A stretch of DNA of 64,000 bases from Merdimonas sp963929015. GTDB lineage: Bacteria > Bacillota > Clostridia > Lachnospirales > Lachnospiraceae. Position 1 is the first letter of the stretch. Every line of letters begins with the position of its first letter. The position numbers and the translations under genes were made by a program. This document shows positions 17,160-24,394 of the stretch, in pieces. The notes under the pieces were generated by a model. It ran no database searches. It had not been told where the DNA came from and saw only the letters and a list, made by a program, of their open reading frames with translations. The stretch spans positions 62,001 to 126,000 of the forward strand of contig NZ_CAWVHE010000001.1 of the NCBI RefSeq assembly GCF_963929015.1, in the 5' to 3' direction.

Positions 17160-17797
17160 TATGAATCCGCCTCCCCTGTCATACCCATGTTGGCAAGCCA
17201 CTCTGCAACCTCATCTGCACAGTCCTCTGCCTCTTCGCTTCCAAGAGAAATCCCTTCTGTGATCTCTGCCTCCGGCTCCATCTGGGCGATGGTATCCAAA
17301 GAACCGGAAAATCCACTGCCTCCTCTTGTATTGAACGGAGCGATCGTCTTGCCTGAGAGATCATACTCATCCAGAAATGTATACAGGATCATGGGCATAT
17401 CTCCCCACCAGTTGGGGAACCCGAGATACACGGTGTCATATGACGAGAGATCCACAGTCTCTGCGATCGCCGGGCGGGCGTCGCTGCTCTGCTCCTCCTG
17501 TGCGATATCCAGAAGTTCATTGTAATCGTCCGTATAAGGCTCAGCCGGAACAATCTCAAACAGATCCGCACCGGTCTGTGCCTGGATCTCCTGGGCTACG
17601 GCCTCTGTATTCCCTGACCAGGAAAAATAAGCGATCAGTGCGGTGCCTTCTCCCGCCGCTGTATCTGCATTTTCTGCCGTCTCCTGTGTCTCTGGCTGTT
17701 CTTCCTCACCGGTTCCGCCGCCACATGCAGCAAGACTGCATACTACAGTTCCCACAAGCATAGCGGAAAGCAATTTCTTTAATAATTTTGATTTCAT
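17159..17797 (-). CDS. Flavodoxin lipoprotein
   Basis: This 212-residue protein begins with a lipoprotein signal (MKSKLLKKLLSAMLVGTVVC then SLAAC lipobox). A Glu/Thr-rich linker leads into a Flavodoxin_4-type domain. The FMN phosphate loop is canonical (YFSWSGNTEAVAQEI), and the second flavin loop VYLGFPNWWGDMPMILYTFLDEY is intact. It should be a membrane-anchored FMN protein outside the cytosol. Its partner is not known, but the cluster also encodes a multi-TM DUF4405 protein with many His residues. Confidence 0.85.
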   Translation of the reverse strand: MKSKLLKKLLSAMLVGTVVCSLAACGGGTGEEEQPETQETAENADTAAGEGTALIAYFSWSGNTEAVAQEIQAQTGADLFEIVPAEPYTDDYNELLDIAQEEQSSDARPAIAETVDLSSYDTVYLGFPNWWGDMPMILYTFLDEYDLSGKTIAPFNTRGGSGFSGSLDTIAQMEPEAEITEGISLGSEEAEDCADEVAEWLANMGMTGEADS

Positions 17798-17833
17798 AAG
17801 CGTCCTCCTGACTTTGATTCTTTTTTTCGTCTG

Positions 17834-18376
17834 TTATTGGTCAAGGTTCATACATTTCCCGATGACATCTCCTGTACGGAGATATTCGTAGGTGGGCATT
17901 TCGAAAAGAACCGGCTTCAGTGTATGATAGTCAATTTTTCCTGCTTCATTTAATACGCTCTCTTCTGCGTATACGCCATCAATCTTGCAGATAAAGCTCT
18001 CAAACCCTTCTGTCTCATAGATGTCGTCCACTGTGCAGTCCATCACAACCGGCGCCTCGTCGATGACAGGCGCCCCGGTCCCTTCGGTATGAAACCGGAA
18101 CATCTCTGACTTATCCACTTTATTTCCGCTGACGCAGCCAGTCCGGTCTGCTTTCTTCAGCATGGCTTCGTCTACAATATTCACAGTCAGCGCTTTTGTC
18201 TCTTTAATTCCCTGATTGGTGTAATGGGGGTTCGCAAGGCTGACCATGATCCGGTCATGGCCGATGATCCCCACATGTCCCACCAGGACGTAATTTGGTC
18301 TTCCATGTACCATGGTTCCCACTACTACCAGCGGTGTAGGATAAAGCGCAAGGCTCTTTCCGATATTTTTCTTCAT
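17834..18376 (-). CDS. Flavin reductase family protein
   Basis: This 180-residue protein of the flavin reductase (split-barrel FMN-binding) family contains YPTPLVVVGTMVHGRPNYVLV near the N-terminus, GRPN/TNQGIKETKALTVNIVDEAML in the middle and ETEGFESFICKIDGVYAEESVLN later. The family binds FMN and supplies reduced flavin or transfers electrons. No NAD-binding motif specific to one subgroup is evident. It lies 25 bases from the downstream end of the FMN reductase gene, in the same operon. Confidence 0.88.
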   Translation of the reverse strand: MKKNIGKSLALYPTPLVVVGTMVHGRPNYVLVGHVGIIGHDRIMVSLANPHYTNQGIKETKALTVNIVDEAMLKKADRTGCVSGNKVDKSEMFRFHTEGTGAPVIDEAPVVMDCTVDDIYETEGFESFICKIDGVYAEESVLNEAGKIDYHTLKPVLFEMPTYEYLRTGDVIGKCMNLDQ

Positions 18377-18401
18377 GTTCTTTACTTCCTTTCGTTTCTG
18401 T

Positions 18402-18938
18402 TTATTTCAGTTTTTTCCCGAGTTCATATGCCTGTTCCGGGTATTTTGAATGCTGTGTCATGGATGGTGTGCCGCATCCCTTTCCCAGCACCATTCCCAT
18501 ATCCTTCAGGTTCAGATACCGTACCAGCGTCTTATAATGGGCTTCCAGTGCATCAAAGGTCCAGCCGTCGCTGTTCCATGCCGCTGTCAGAAGAGCGGAC
18601 TTCATATGTTTGCGCTGAATGCTGCTGTTAAAAGCGCAGAACCGGTCGATCAGGGTCTTCAGCTGTGCTGACATTCCGTAATAATACAGAGGTGTAACAA
18701 ATACCATCATATCTGCCTCCAGAATATCCTTACGGAATGTCTCTACGTCATCCTTTTGTACGCAGGGGCCTTCATAACCACAATGGATACACCCGGTACA
18801 GGGATGGATATCCGCATGTGCCGCATCAATTACTTTGACTGTGTGTCTGGCTTCTTCGGCTCCCCGGATAAAATGATCCGCCAGCATGTTGGAAGAGCCG
18901 TGCGTATTGGGACTTCCTTCCAGAATTATGATCTTCAT
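18402..18938 (-). CDS. NADPH-dependent FMN reductase-like flavoprotein
   Basis: This 178-residue protein has an NADPH-FMN reductase fold: EGSPNTHGSSNMLADHF is the phosphate-binding loop and FVTPLYYYGMSAQLKTLIDRF the second flavin segment. A CTGCIHC stretch (Cys near 48, 51 and 54), followed by CVQKDDV, resembles the cluster region of iron-sulfur flavoproteins such as Isf; whether an Fe-S cluster is held is unknown. GGAGGAAT precedes the ATG. It is the first gene after an internal promoter that shares a long element with the promoter at 20244-20300. Confidence 0.87.
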   Translation of the reverse strand: MKIIILEGSPNTHGSSNMLADHFIRGAEEARHTVKVIDAAHADIHPCTGCIHCGYEGPCVQKDDVETFRKDILEADMMVFVTPLYYYGMSAQLKTLIDRFCAFNSSIQRKHMKSALLTAAWNSDGWTFDALEAHYKTLVRYLNLKDMGMVLGKGCGTPSMTQHSKYPEQAYELGKKLK

Positions 18939-18983
18939 GATTTATTCCTCCAATCCGGCAGGGGTTTTCCTGCCTTTATCTAC

Positions 18984-19040
18984 ATTGTAAAAGTAATCTT
19001 TTTCTAAGTCTAATACCTGTCTTTTATCGTTTTTCATACG
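18984..19040 (-). promoter_or_regulatory. Internal LysR-type promoter element, copy 1
   Basis: On the minus strand, CGTATG (19035-19040), 12 bases, then AGACAGGTATTAGAC (19008-19022). The last six bases, TTAGAC, act as a -35. A TACAAT -10 follows after 18 bp (18984-18989). The same layout occurs at 20244-20300. The predicted transcript would start about 39 bases before the FMN reductase gene. Binding by the nearby LysR protein is inferred. Confidence 0.65.
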
Positions 19041-19042
19041 TT

Positions 19043-19711
19043 TCAGGAATGATAATTTGTAGACAGATAATGGGCGATCCAGATAAACAGCCCTGTCATG
19101 GCCAGATAATCTATGTAAAAAGAAAGCGGGGACTCGTTGTAATCCAGGAACACAAACTGTGTCCGCAGGAACATATAAGTCGCCAGATCTCTTGCCACAA
19201 ATGCATACAAGCCGTAACCCGCAATAAAAACACCGGCAATCCGGAGAACTGTACGGCGGATTCTGGAATTCCTGCCCGCCCCGAACATCTGCCGGAACCG
19301 TGCCAGTATCATGGCCCAGTGGAGTCCCAGGTGGAAAGCCATCAGCACGAATCCCCAGTAGCTGGCAGCCATATGGACCAGTCTGGCTGTTCCCATCCCG
19401 CCTCTGATGGGAAGAAAGGCAAATACATGCCTGGACATGATAATCCCGCTTGCCATCAGACAGATCATCACCACAAATAGCACCAGATCCACCGCACACA
19501 TCAGAATACGAATCCTGGTATATTTCCCCTTGAATATATTTCTGTACCAGGCGCCGTTCAGCGCATGATGGGCGATAAAAAGCAAAAGCATGAAAGCGCC
19601 CGCCCACTCATGAGCGGATTCTCCCCAGATCTGATACCCCATCAAAAACAAAAGCGTCAGCGTCATCGGGATATCCACCGCAAGTTTTATTTTTTTCTTC
19701 CCACTATTCAT
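19043..19711 (-). CDS. DUF4405 membrane protein, possible cytochrome b-like
   Basis: This 222-residue protein has about five membrane segments. His residues lie at or near membrane edges: SAHEWAG, LLFIAHHALN, LVHMAASYWGF and AFHLGLHW. This spacing is like the di-heme four-helix cytochrome b subunits of formate dehydrogenases and hydrogenases, to which DUF4405 is thought to be related; heme binding is inferred. Its ATG lies inside the preceding flavodoxin gene (8-base overlap). It is the natural candidate to pass electrons across the membrane to the flavodoxin lipoproteins. Confidence 0.8.
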   Translation of the reverse strand: MNSGKKKIKLAVDIPMTLTLLFLMGYQIWGESAHEWAGAFMLLLFIAHHALNGAWYRNIFKGKYTRIRILMCAVDLVLFVVMICLMASGIIMSRHVFAFLPIRGGMGTARLVHMAASYWGFVLMAFHLGLHWAMILARFRQMFGAGRNSRIRRTVLRIAGVFIAGYGLYAFVARDLATYMFLRTQFVFLDYNESPLSFYIDYLAMTGLFIWIAHYLSTNYHS

Positions 19712-20207
19712 TATTTATCTTTCTCTCTGATGGAAAATTTTGCTCCAGCCACGCCTGCACCATATAGGACAAGTTTTCGCTGCCATTTTCCAATACATAC
19801 AGGCTGTTCTTTATGTCCGTTCCCGGGCATCTGTCTCTCACAGCCTGTTCCATCCCCTTGTCTTCTCCTCCGCAATGGCTGAAAAAAGGAAGGATCATCT
19901 TCCCTGTCATATCATTTTTCCCAAGCCAGGCAGCCAGGGGCGGGGCAATCGTTCCGCACCAGTTAGGCGAACCGGCAAAAACAATGTCATATCTGGCGGC
20001 GTTTTCTGTTATGGGAAGCAGCGCAGGCAGCTTTTCCGATCTGTTTTCCTCTCTCACCTGCTTTAAAAGGCAATCAAAATCTGCCGGATAAGGCTGCCTT
20101 GGATAGATCTGGCTTAATCTGCCGCCTGTCTGTTTCTGGATCTCTTCTGCAATCCTGCGGGTTTTTCCGGAATAAGAATAATACACGATCAAAATATTTT
20201 CTTTCAT
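19704..20207 (-). CDS. Cytosolic flavodoxin
   Basis: This 167-residue Flavodoxin_4-type protein has no signal peptide. The phosphate loop is VYYSYSGKTRRIAEEI (SYSGKT), and the second flavin loop is FAGSPNWCGTIAPPLAAWLG. It is a paralogue of the two lipoproteins at 13585 and 17159. An ATG at 20219 directly abuts AAAGG, so the ATG at 20207 is preferred. Overlap with the DUF4405 gene suggests co-translation. Confidence 0.85.
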   Translation of the reverse strand: MKENILIVYYSYSGKTRRIAEEIQKQTGGRLSQIYPRQPYPADFDCLLKQVREENRSEKLPALLPITENAARYDIVFAGSPNWCGTIAPPLAAWLGKNDMTGKMILPFFSHCGGEDKGMEQAVRDRCPGTDIKNSLYVLENGSENLSYMVQAWLEQNFPSERKINNE

Positions 20208-20243
20208 ATAGGTGTTCATCCTTTAGCTCTTACTTTTTTATTC

Positions 20244-20300
20244 ATTATCCCCCGTCTTCTATATCCTGTCTAATACCTGTCTGCTATGAAAAACCATACG
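20244..20300 (-). promoter_or_regulatory. Internal LysR-type promoter element, copy 2
   Basis: CGTATG (20295-20300), 12 bases, then AGACAGGTATTAGAC (20268-20282), 18 bp, then GATAAT (20244-20249), on the minus strand. Identical layout to the copy at 18984-19040. The inverted repeat GAAAAAC-N5-GTTTTTC (20288-20306) overlaps CGTATG and is a second possible operator. The predicted transcript covers the cytosolic flavodoxin and DUF4405 genes. Confidence 0.65.
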
Positions 20301-20321
20301 TTTTTCGTATATCTATGAAAT

Positions 20322-20362
20322 AAAAAAAGCCACGGCACCAGCGTTTTAGCTGATGCCATGAC
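20322..20362 (-). terminator. Terminator of the LysR gene
   Basis: A 14-bp stem with some G-T pairs (20329-20342 / 20349-20362) is followed on the minus strand by T7 (20322-20328). It ends the LysR transcript 5 bases after the stop, separating it from the redox genes. Confidence 0.85.
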
Positions 20363-20367
20363 CATTT

Positions 20368-21240
20368 TTAATATTCTTGGATTGTCTGTACGAAAAGAGA
20401 CGCCGCCTGGGAAAACAGATGATTCTTTTTCCACAGGATCACGCTCCTTGTTGTGTGCTCCGGCAGGATCTGGCGAAAACAAAGGTCGGGATCCGCATGT
20501 ATGGATAATGCACCGTCCAGACAGACTGCACAACCCATCCCGGCCTCTACCAGCAATGCGGCGTTAGAAAGAAGGTTGTAATAAACCGGAATATTCAGGT
20601 GGCTTTCCTCGCACTGCATCCAGTGAAGAACTTCATTTTTGGCATTCTCTCTCCCCGGCATGATCAGAGGATACTGCCGGATCTCCTCCACGGTTAAGGT
20701 TTCCTTTTCCGCAAGTTCGTGATCCTTTCTCAAAAGGAGTCCCCAGGTTTCTTTCTGGGGAAGCCTTACATATTCAAATTTTGCAGTATCGACAGGCTCC
20801 AGTACGAGCCCCAGGTCAAGCAACCCTCGTTCCAGCATCTCTTTGATGTTGTCCGCCATCCCATTATAAAGATCAAACTGGACATCCGGATATTTCTCAC
20901 GAAATTCTTTCATGTAGAGGGCCAGCGCCCGGCAGCCCACCGCTTCTGAAGCGCCGATCCGGATGGTGCCGCAGACCACGTCTTTTTTGTCTTTAAAGGT
21001 ATGTTCCAGCTTGTCCGAGAGTTCCACGATCATTTCCGCCTGCTGTTTAAAAAGGAAACCCTCATCTGTCAAAGTCACGGATCGTTTCCCCCGGATCAGG
21101 AGCGCCGTTCCCAGTTCGTCTTCCAACTCTATCAGCTGGCGGCTTAAGGTGGGCTGGGTGACATGAAGGATATCCGCAGCCCGTGTAATATTTCCTTCAT
21201 CCGCTACCGTCAGAAAATATTTCAGCACGCGCAATTCCAT
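20368..21240 (-). CDS. LysR family transcriptional regulator
   Basis: This 290-residue LysR regulator has the N-terminal winged helix-turn-helix (MELRVLKYFLTVADEGNITRAADILHVTQPTLSRQLIELEDELG). The inducer-binding domain is typical, with GTIRIGASEAVGCRALALYMKEFREKYPDV. The start at 21240 is set by GGGAGG 8 bases upstream. It stands at the head of the redox cluster on the same strand but is separated by its own terminator. It is the likely controller of the two shared promoter elements inside the cluster; the ligand is unknown. Confidence 0.92.
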   Translation of the reverse strand: MELRVLKYFLTVADEGNITRAADILHVTQPTLSRQLIELEDELGTALLIRGKRSVTLTDEGFLFKQQAEMIVELSDKLEHTFKDKKDVVCGTIRIGASEAVGCRALALYMKEFREKYPDVQFDLYNGMADNIKEMLERGLLDLGLVLEPVDTAKFEYVRLPQKETWGLLLRKDHELAEKETLTVEEIRQYPLIMPGRENAKNEVLHWMQCEESHLNIPVYYNLLSNAALLVEAGMGCAVCLDGALSIHADPDLCFRQILPEHTTRSVILWKKNHLFSQAASLFVQTIQEY

Positions 21241-21276
21241 ATCCATCGCCTCCCATCACAGCTTTTTGCAAAGTTC

Positions 21277-22293
21277 CTAATTAAATCCCACCAGTCTTCT
21301 GGCTACAATGTAGGCCAGAGAAGAAATTTTCCTTCCGGGCTTTCCCGGAATATTCATGGTCTGTCCTAATATGCCATAACGGATCTTAAAGAAGACTTTA
21401 AAGTCTTTTTTCTTCAGATAAACCCAGAGATCTTTTTTCTTATCCAGATTCTCTTTCTTCTTGGAGCGGATCAGAAGGATCGAGGAAACCGTCATCATGA
21501 TCGCCAGATAATTGATCATGTACGCGCGCAGTTTCTTGCAGGAAATCTTACTAAGATCATACATGTCGATCATGGATTTCGTCACAAAAATCTGCTGGTC
21601 CACCCGGCTAATCATCACCTTTTCATTTACCGACTGATCTTCCCGTCCAATGTAATAACGATAGAAATCCACATCCAGATAATAGAGTTTTCTTACGTGG
21701 GGCAGGGGGTAATATACATAAATGTTGTCCACATAAAACGTATGCTTCGGCAGCCTTAACTGGATCAGTTTCAGCAGGTCTGTCCGGTAGATCACGGAAT
21801 GCATCAGAATATACTGGCCCAGATGGAAATGTCCGATGTCATCCCAGTGAAAGATCTCATCCTGGGGAAGCACATTGCGGTAATGGATACATTTCTTATG
21901 CTCCACGCCCACCTTTTCATACACATAATTGGAAACGAGCATATCGATCTCTTCTTCCTCGTCCTCCAGCCGGCGCAAAAGACCCAGAATCTTCTGCAGC
22001 GCCTCTTCGTCTACCCAGTCGTCGCTGTCCACAACCTTAAAATATTTGCCGGACGCAGATGCAAGACCAGAATTTACCGCGTCTCCGTGCCCGCCGTTTT
22101 CCTTGTCCACCACCCGGACAATCTGCGGATATTTTGCCTCATACTCCCGTGCGATCTTTAGCGTATCATCCTTGGAGCCATCGTTGACAACGATAATCTC
22201 CACATCTTCTCCGCCGGGCAGAATGCTCTCGATCGCGTGGGACATGTACTCCTGTGAATTGTAACATGGGATCGCAAACGATATATACTTCAT
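21277..22293 (-). CDS. Family 2 glycosyltransferase
   Basis: This 338-residue GT-A glycosyltransferase has the GT2 signatures FAIPCYNSQEYMSHAIESIL, EIIVVNDGSKDDTLKIA and KVVDSDDWVDEEAL (DxD-type metal site). The C-terminal third is basic with a hydrophobic stretch (MINYLAIMMTVSSILLI) and could contact the membrane. The sugar donor and acceptor are unknown. The start at 22293 has AAAGGAA; a longer frame has none. It has its own promoter and no other glycan genes next to it. Confidence 0.88.
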   Translation of the reverse strand: MKYISFAIPCYNSQEYMSHAIESILPGGEDVEIIVVNDGSKDDTLKIAREYEAKYPQIVRVVDKENGGHGDAVNSGLASASGKYFKVVDSDDWVDEEALQKILGLLRRLEDEEEEIDMLVSNYVYEKVGVEHKKCIHYRNVLPQDEIFHWDDIGHFHLGQYILMHSVIYRTDLLKLIQLRLPKHTFYVDNIYVYYPLPHVRKLYYLDVDFYRYYIGREDQSVNEKVMISRVDQQIFVTKSMIDMYDLSKISCKKLRAYMINYLAIMMTVSSILLIRSKKKENLDKKKDLWVYLKKKDFKVFFKIRYGILGQTMNIPGKPGRKISSLAYIVARRLVGFN

Positions 22294-22326
22294 CTCTCTG
22301 ATTCCTTTCTTCATCTGTGTTTTTAT

Positions 22327-22355
22327 AGTATATATCATTTTATCCGGTTTTCCAA
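22327..22355 (-). promoter_or_regulatory. Promoter for the glycosyltransferase gene
   Basis: TTGGAA (22350-22355) and TATACT (22327-22332) on the minus strand have a 17-bp spacer, about 30 bases upstream of the ATG. Confidence 0.65.
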
Positions 22356-22663
22356 CGTATTAAATGTAAAATCCGTGTTTATTGTTCACAATTTGTTCAT
22401 GTATCTTTCAAAAATCCTTCATCTATATAACACTATTTCTTCACAGCTGCCGCGTATACTATAACCATCAAAAGAAATCAAGACGGTACGCAGTAATGCT
22501 TTGAATAAACTTTTTCATAATACATGCCGGGGACTGAAGACTCAGTCACCCGGCATCCTCCCTTTTTATGGGGTTTTCGGGCTGCCGGGAAAAATCCGGC
22601 GCCCGTTTTATCCCTGCTGCAAGTACAGTAAAAATAACAGGATCAATAATTCCACAATGCTCT
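22356..22663. other. Intergenic region with two plus-strand hairpins
   Basis: No gene is seen here. Two hairpins have T-tracts only on the plus strand. One at 22524-22556 (ATGCCGGG/CCCGGCAT with inner ACTGA/TCAGT) is followed by T5. One at 22578-22605 (CGGGC...GCCCG around CCGG/CCGG) is followed by T4. Both flanking genes are on the minus strand, so they may end an unknown plus-strand RNA. A TATACT at 22455-22460 has no good -35. Confidence 0.4.
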
Positions 22664-24190
22664 TCACTCTCCGACCCATACCTCTTCTCCTTCCACCCGG
22701 ATTCCATATTCGTTTTTTAGATTCTGAAACTCACTGCTTTCTCCCAGGCCCGGATCAGCCGCCAGATATTCCCGGATCGTCTGTGCACAAACTCCCCGGT
22801 CAATGGAAAGGTCCTGACACAGAAGCCGGATATGCAGGATCTTAAAGCTTTGCTCCTGGGGCAGTACAGCTGCCGCACTGGCGGCAGTCTCCACCGCCTT
22901 GTCGATCCTGCCGCACTGTTCGTAGAGAGCGGCTGCTTTTTCATAATAGTCCTTCTTTTGTCCCGGATCTTCTTCCTGTTCCAGAATCCCCACATAGAAT
23001 TCTGCTGCTTTCTCCGTCTCGCCGATCGCCTCGCAGGCGACAGCCATATCTTTCTGGATCTGCACTCTGGCCTCCTCCTCCAGAAGACCGCTTTCCAGAC
23101 AGGCTTCCCCCAGCCGCAGGATTTCCCTGTCACATTCCCTGGTATCTGCAAACTGACAGCCACGGATCATACACAGGTCAAACTGAAGCCGGTCTTCCTT
23201 TGTCAGAGTCTTATCTATTTCTACAATCTCTTTCAGCTCCCTGATCTGTCCTGCCAGATTTTCTTTTTCTTCTCCGTCAGGCTCTTCCGGCGTCGTCAAA
23301 TATTCCGCAAGCGTACTTAAAAGCTCTGCCTCTTTGTCTTCTTTACGGACCGGTTCCAGCACTTCCAGAACCTTCCCGTAATCCTTTAGCTCCAGAAAAT
23401 ATGCAAGCGCCAGACGTACCCTCTCCCTGCCCGCAGCAAACGCATCCGCGGGCGCGGCTGCAGGCTCTTCCCTGGTCTGGGCCTGAGAGACCTCTTTTTC
23501 GGAAGAGGCGAAAAACCCTTCTTTTACAACGGCAGACAACAACAGCAGAACAGCTGCCGCTGCCAGCGCCTTGCGCCCCGTGTTTCCCGGATCCGGCCTT
23601 TTCCGCTCCCGGTCGTTTATTTCTTTTTGTTTCTTACAGGTGGGAATATATTTACGCGTCTCAGAAAGATTCTGAATCTGTTTTTTAGATGTTATTCTCA
23701 GACAATGAGAAATAAACTTTTGAAGTTTCGCCACGTCCTGTCTTCCAAGGGGCGGATCCGCCTCGGACATGGCCAGAAGATACTGCACCGTCTTTCCCAT
23801 ACCGTAGGCGTCCAGCGCAACCGACGCTCTGCGGTAATACGGTTCTCCAGGCGGCAGAAAATGTTCCCTGATACTTTTCCTTCGCATCAGCCTTAGCAGA
23901 TCTTCATTGGATCCGGCCCCCAGATCTGCCAGGTATAAAATCCCTTCCTCCGATATGATCATACTGTAGGGATTCACATATTGATAGCAGGGATGATTCC
24001 TGCATTTATGCAGCTGCTCCAGTTGTCTCTGGATACTGCTGATCCATTCCAGGATCTGTTCCCGGGAAAGATATGGCTGATATTTCAGCTGCAGCGCCAT
24101 AGGCCTTCCCCGTACATATTCTGAGCTGATATAACAGCCCTGGCCGTGCTCAATCAGACGCAGTACGTCATAACCTTCTTTTCCTGCCAA
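22664..24190 (-). CDS. Pseudokinase-TM-TPR protein
   Basis: This 508-residue protein is not assigned to a named family. Residues 10-150 look like the C-lobe of a Ser/Thr kinase: EHGQGCYISSEYVRGRPM as a hinge, then YQYVNPYSMIISEEGILYLADLGAG where HRDxKPxN and DFG are expected. The glycine loop and catalytic Lys lobe are missing, so it should be inactive. A single membrane segment (about 206-226, ALAAAAVLLLLSAVV) leads to an extracellular helical region with TPR-like repeats (about 250-500). TTG at 24190 is the likely start: it follows an in-frame TAA and has GAGGTGA upstream. The architecture recalls EssB/YukC. Confidence 0.6.
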   Translation of the reverse strand: MAGKEGYDVLRLIEHGQGCYISSEYVRGRPMALQLKYQPYLSREQILEWISSIQRQLEQLHKCRNHPCYQYVNPYSMIISEEGILYLADLGAGSNEDLLRLMRRKSIREHFLPPGEPYYRRASVALDAYGMGKTVQYLLAMSEADPPLGRQDVAKLQKFISHCLRITSKKQIQNLSETRKYIPTCKKQKEINDRERKRPDPGNTGRKALAAAAVLLLLSAVVKEGFFASSEKEVSQAQTREEPAAAPADAFAAGRERVRLALAYFLELKDYGKVLEVLEPVRKEDKEAELLSTLAEYLTTPEEPDGEEKENLAGQIRELKEIVEIDKTLTKEDRLQFDLCMIRGCQFADTRECDREILRLGEACLESGLLEEEARVQIQKDMAVACEAIGETEKAAEFYVGILEQEEDPGQKKDYYEKAAALYEQCGRIDKAVETAASAAAVLPQEQSFKILHIRLLCQDLSIDRGVCAQTIREYLAADPGLGESSEFQNLKNEYGIRVEGEEVWVGE

Positions 24191-24343
24191 TTACGTCACC
24201 TCTTTTTCCTATTGATTGATTTTGCGGGAAATTTTGTAAAGACAGATTTTTTGAAAAAATATAGATCGATCCGTTTTTGAAACTTATCAGAATTGCTTTT
24301 AGAGTAATTTATATATTACTGGATTTCCGTGAAAAAAACAAGT

Positions 24344-24379
24344 AAAAAATACAGGCGGAAGAAAAATCCTCCGCCTGTA
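24344..24379 (-). terminator. Terminator of the phosphofructokinase gene
   Basis: A 10-bp stem (TACAGGCGGA at 24350-24359 / TCCGCCTGTA at 24370-24379) is followed by T6 on the minus strand, 15 bases after the stop codon. Confidence 0.88.
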
Positions 24380-24394
24380 CATTTTTGCATATTT

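Noticed and set aside
22664..24190. Type VII secretion locus
   Set aside because: Only the EssB-like architecture hints at it. No WXG100, EssC-type ATPase or EsaA/YueB gene is nearby.
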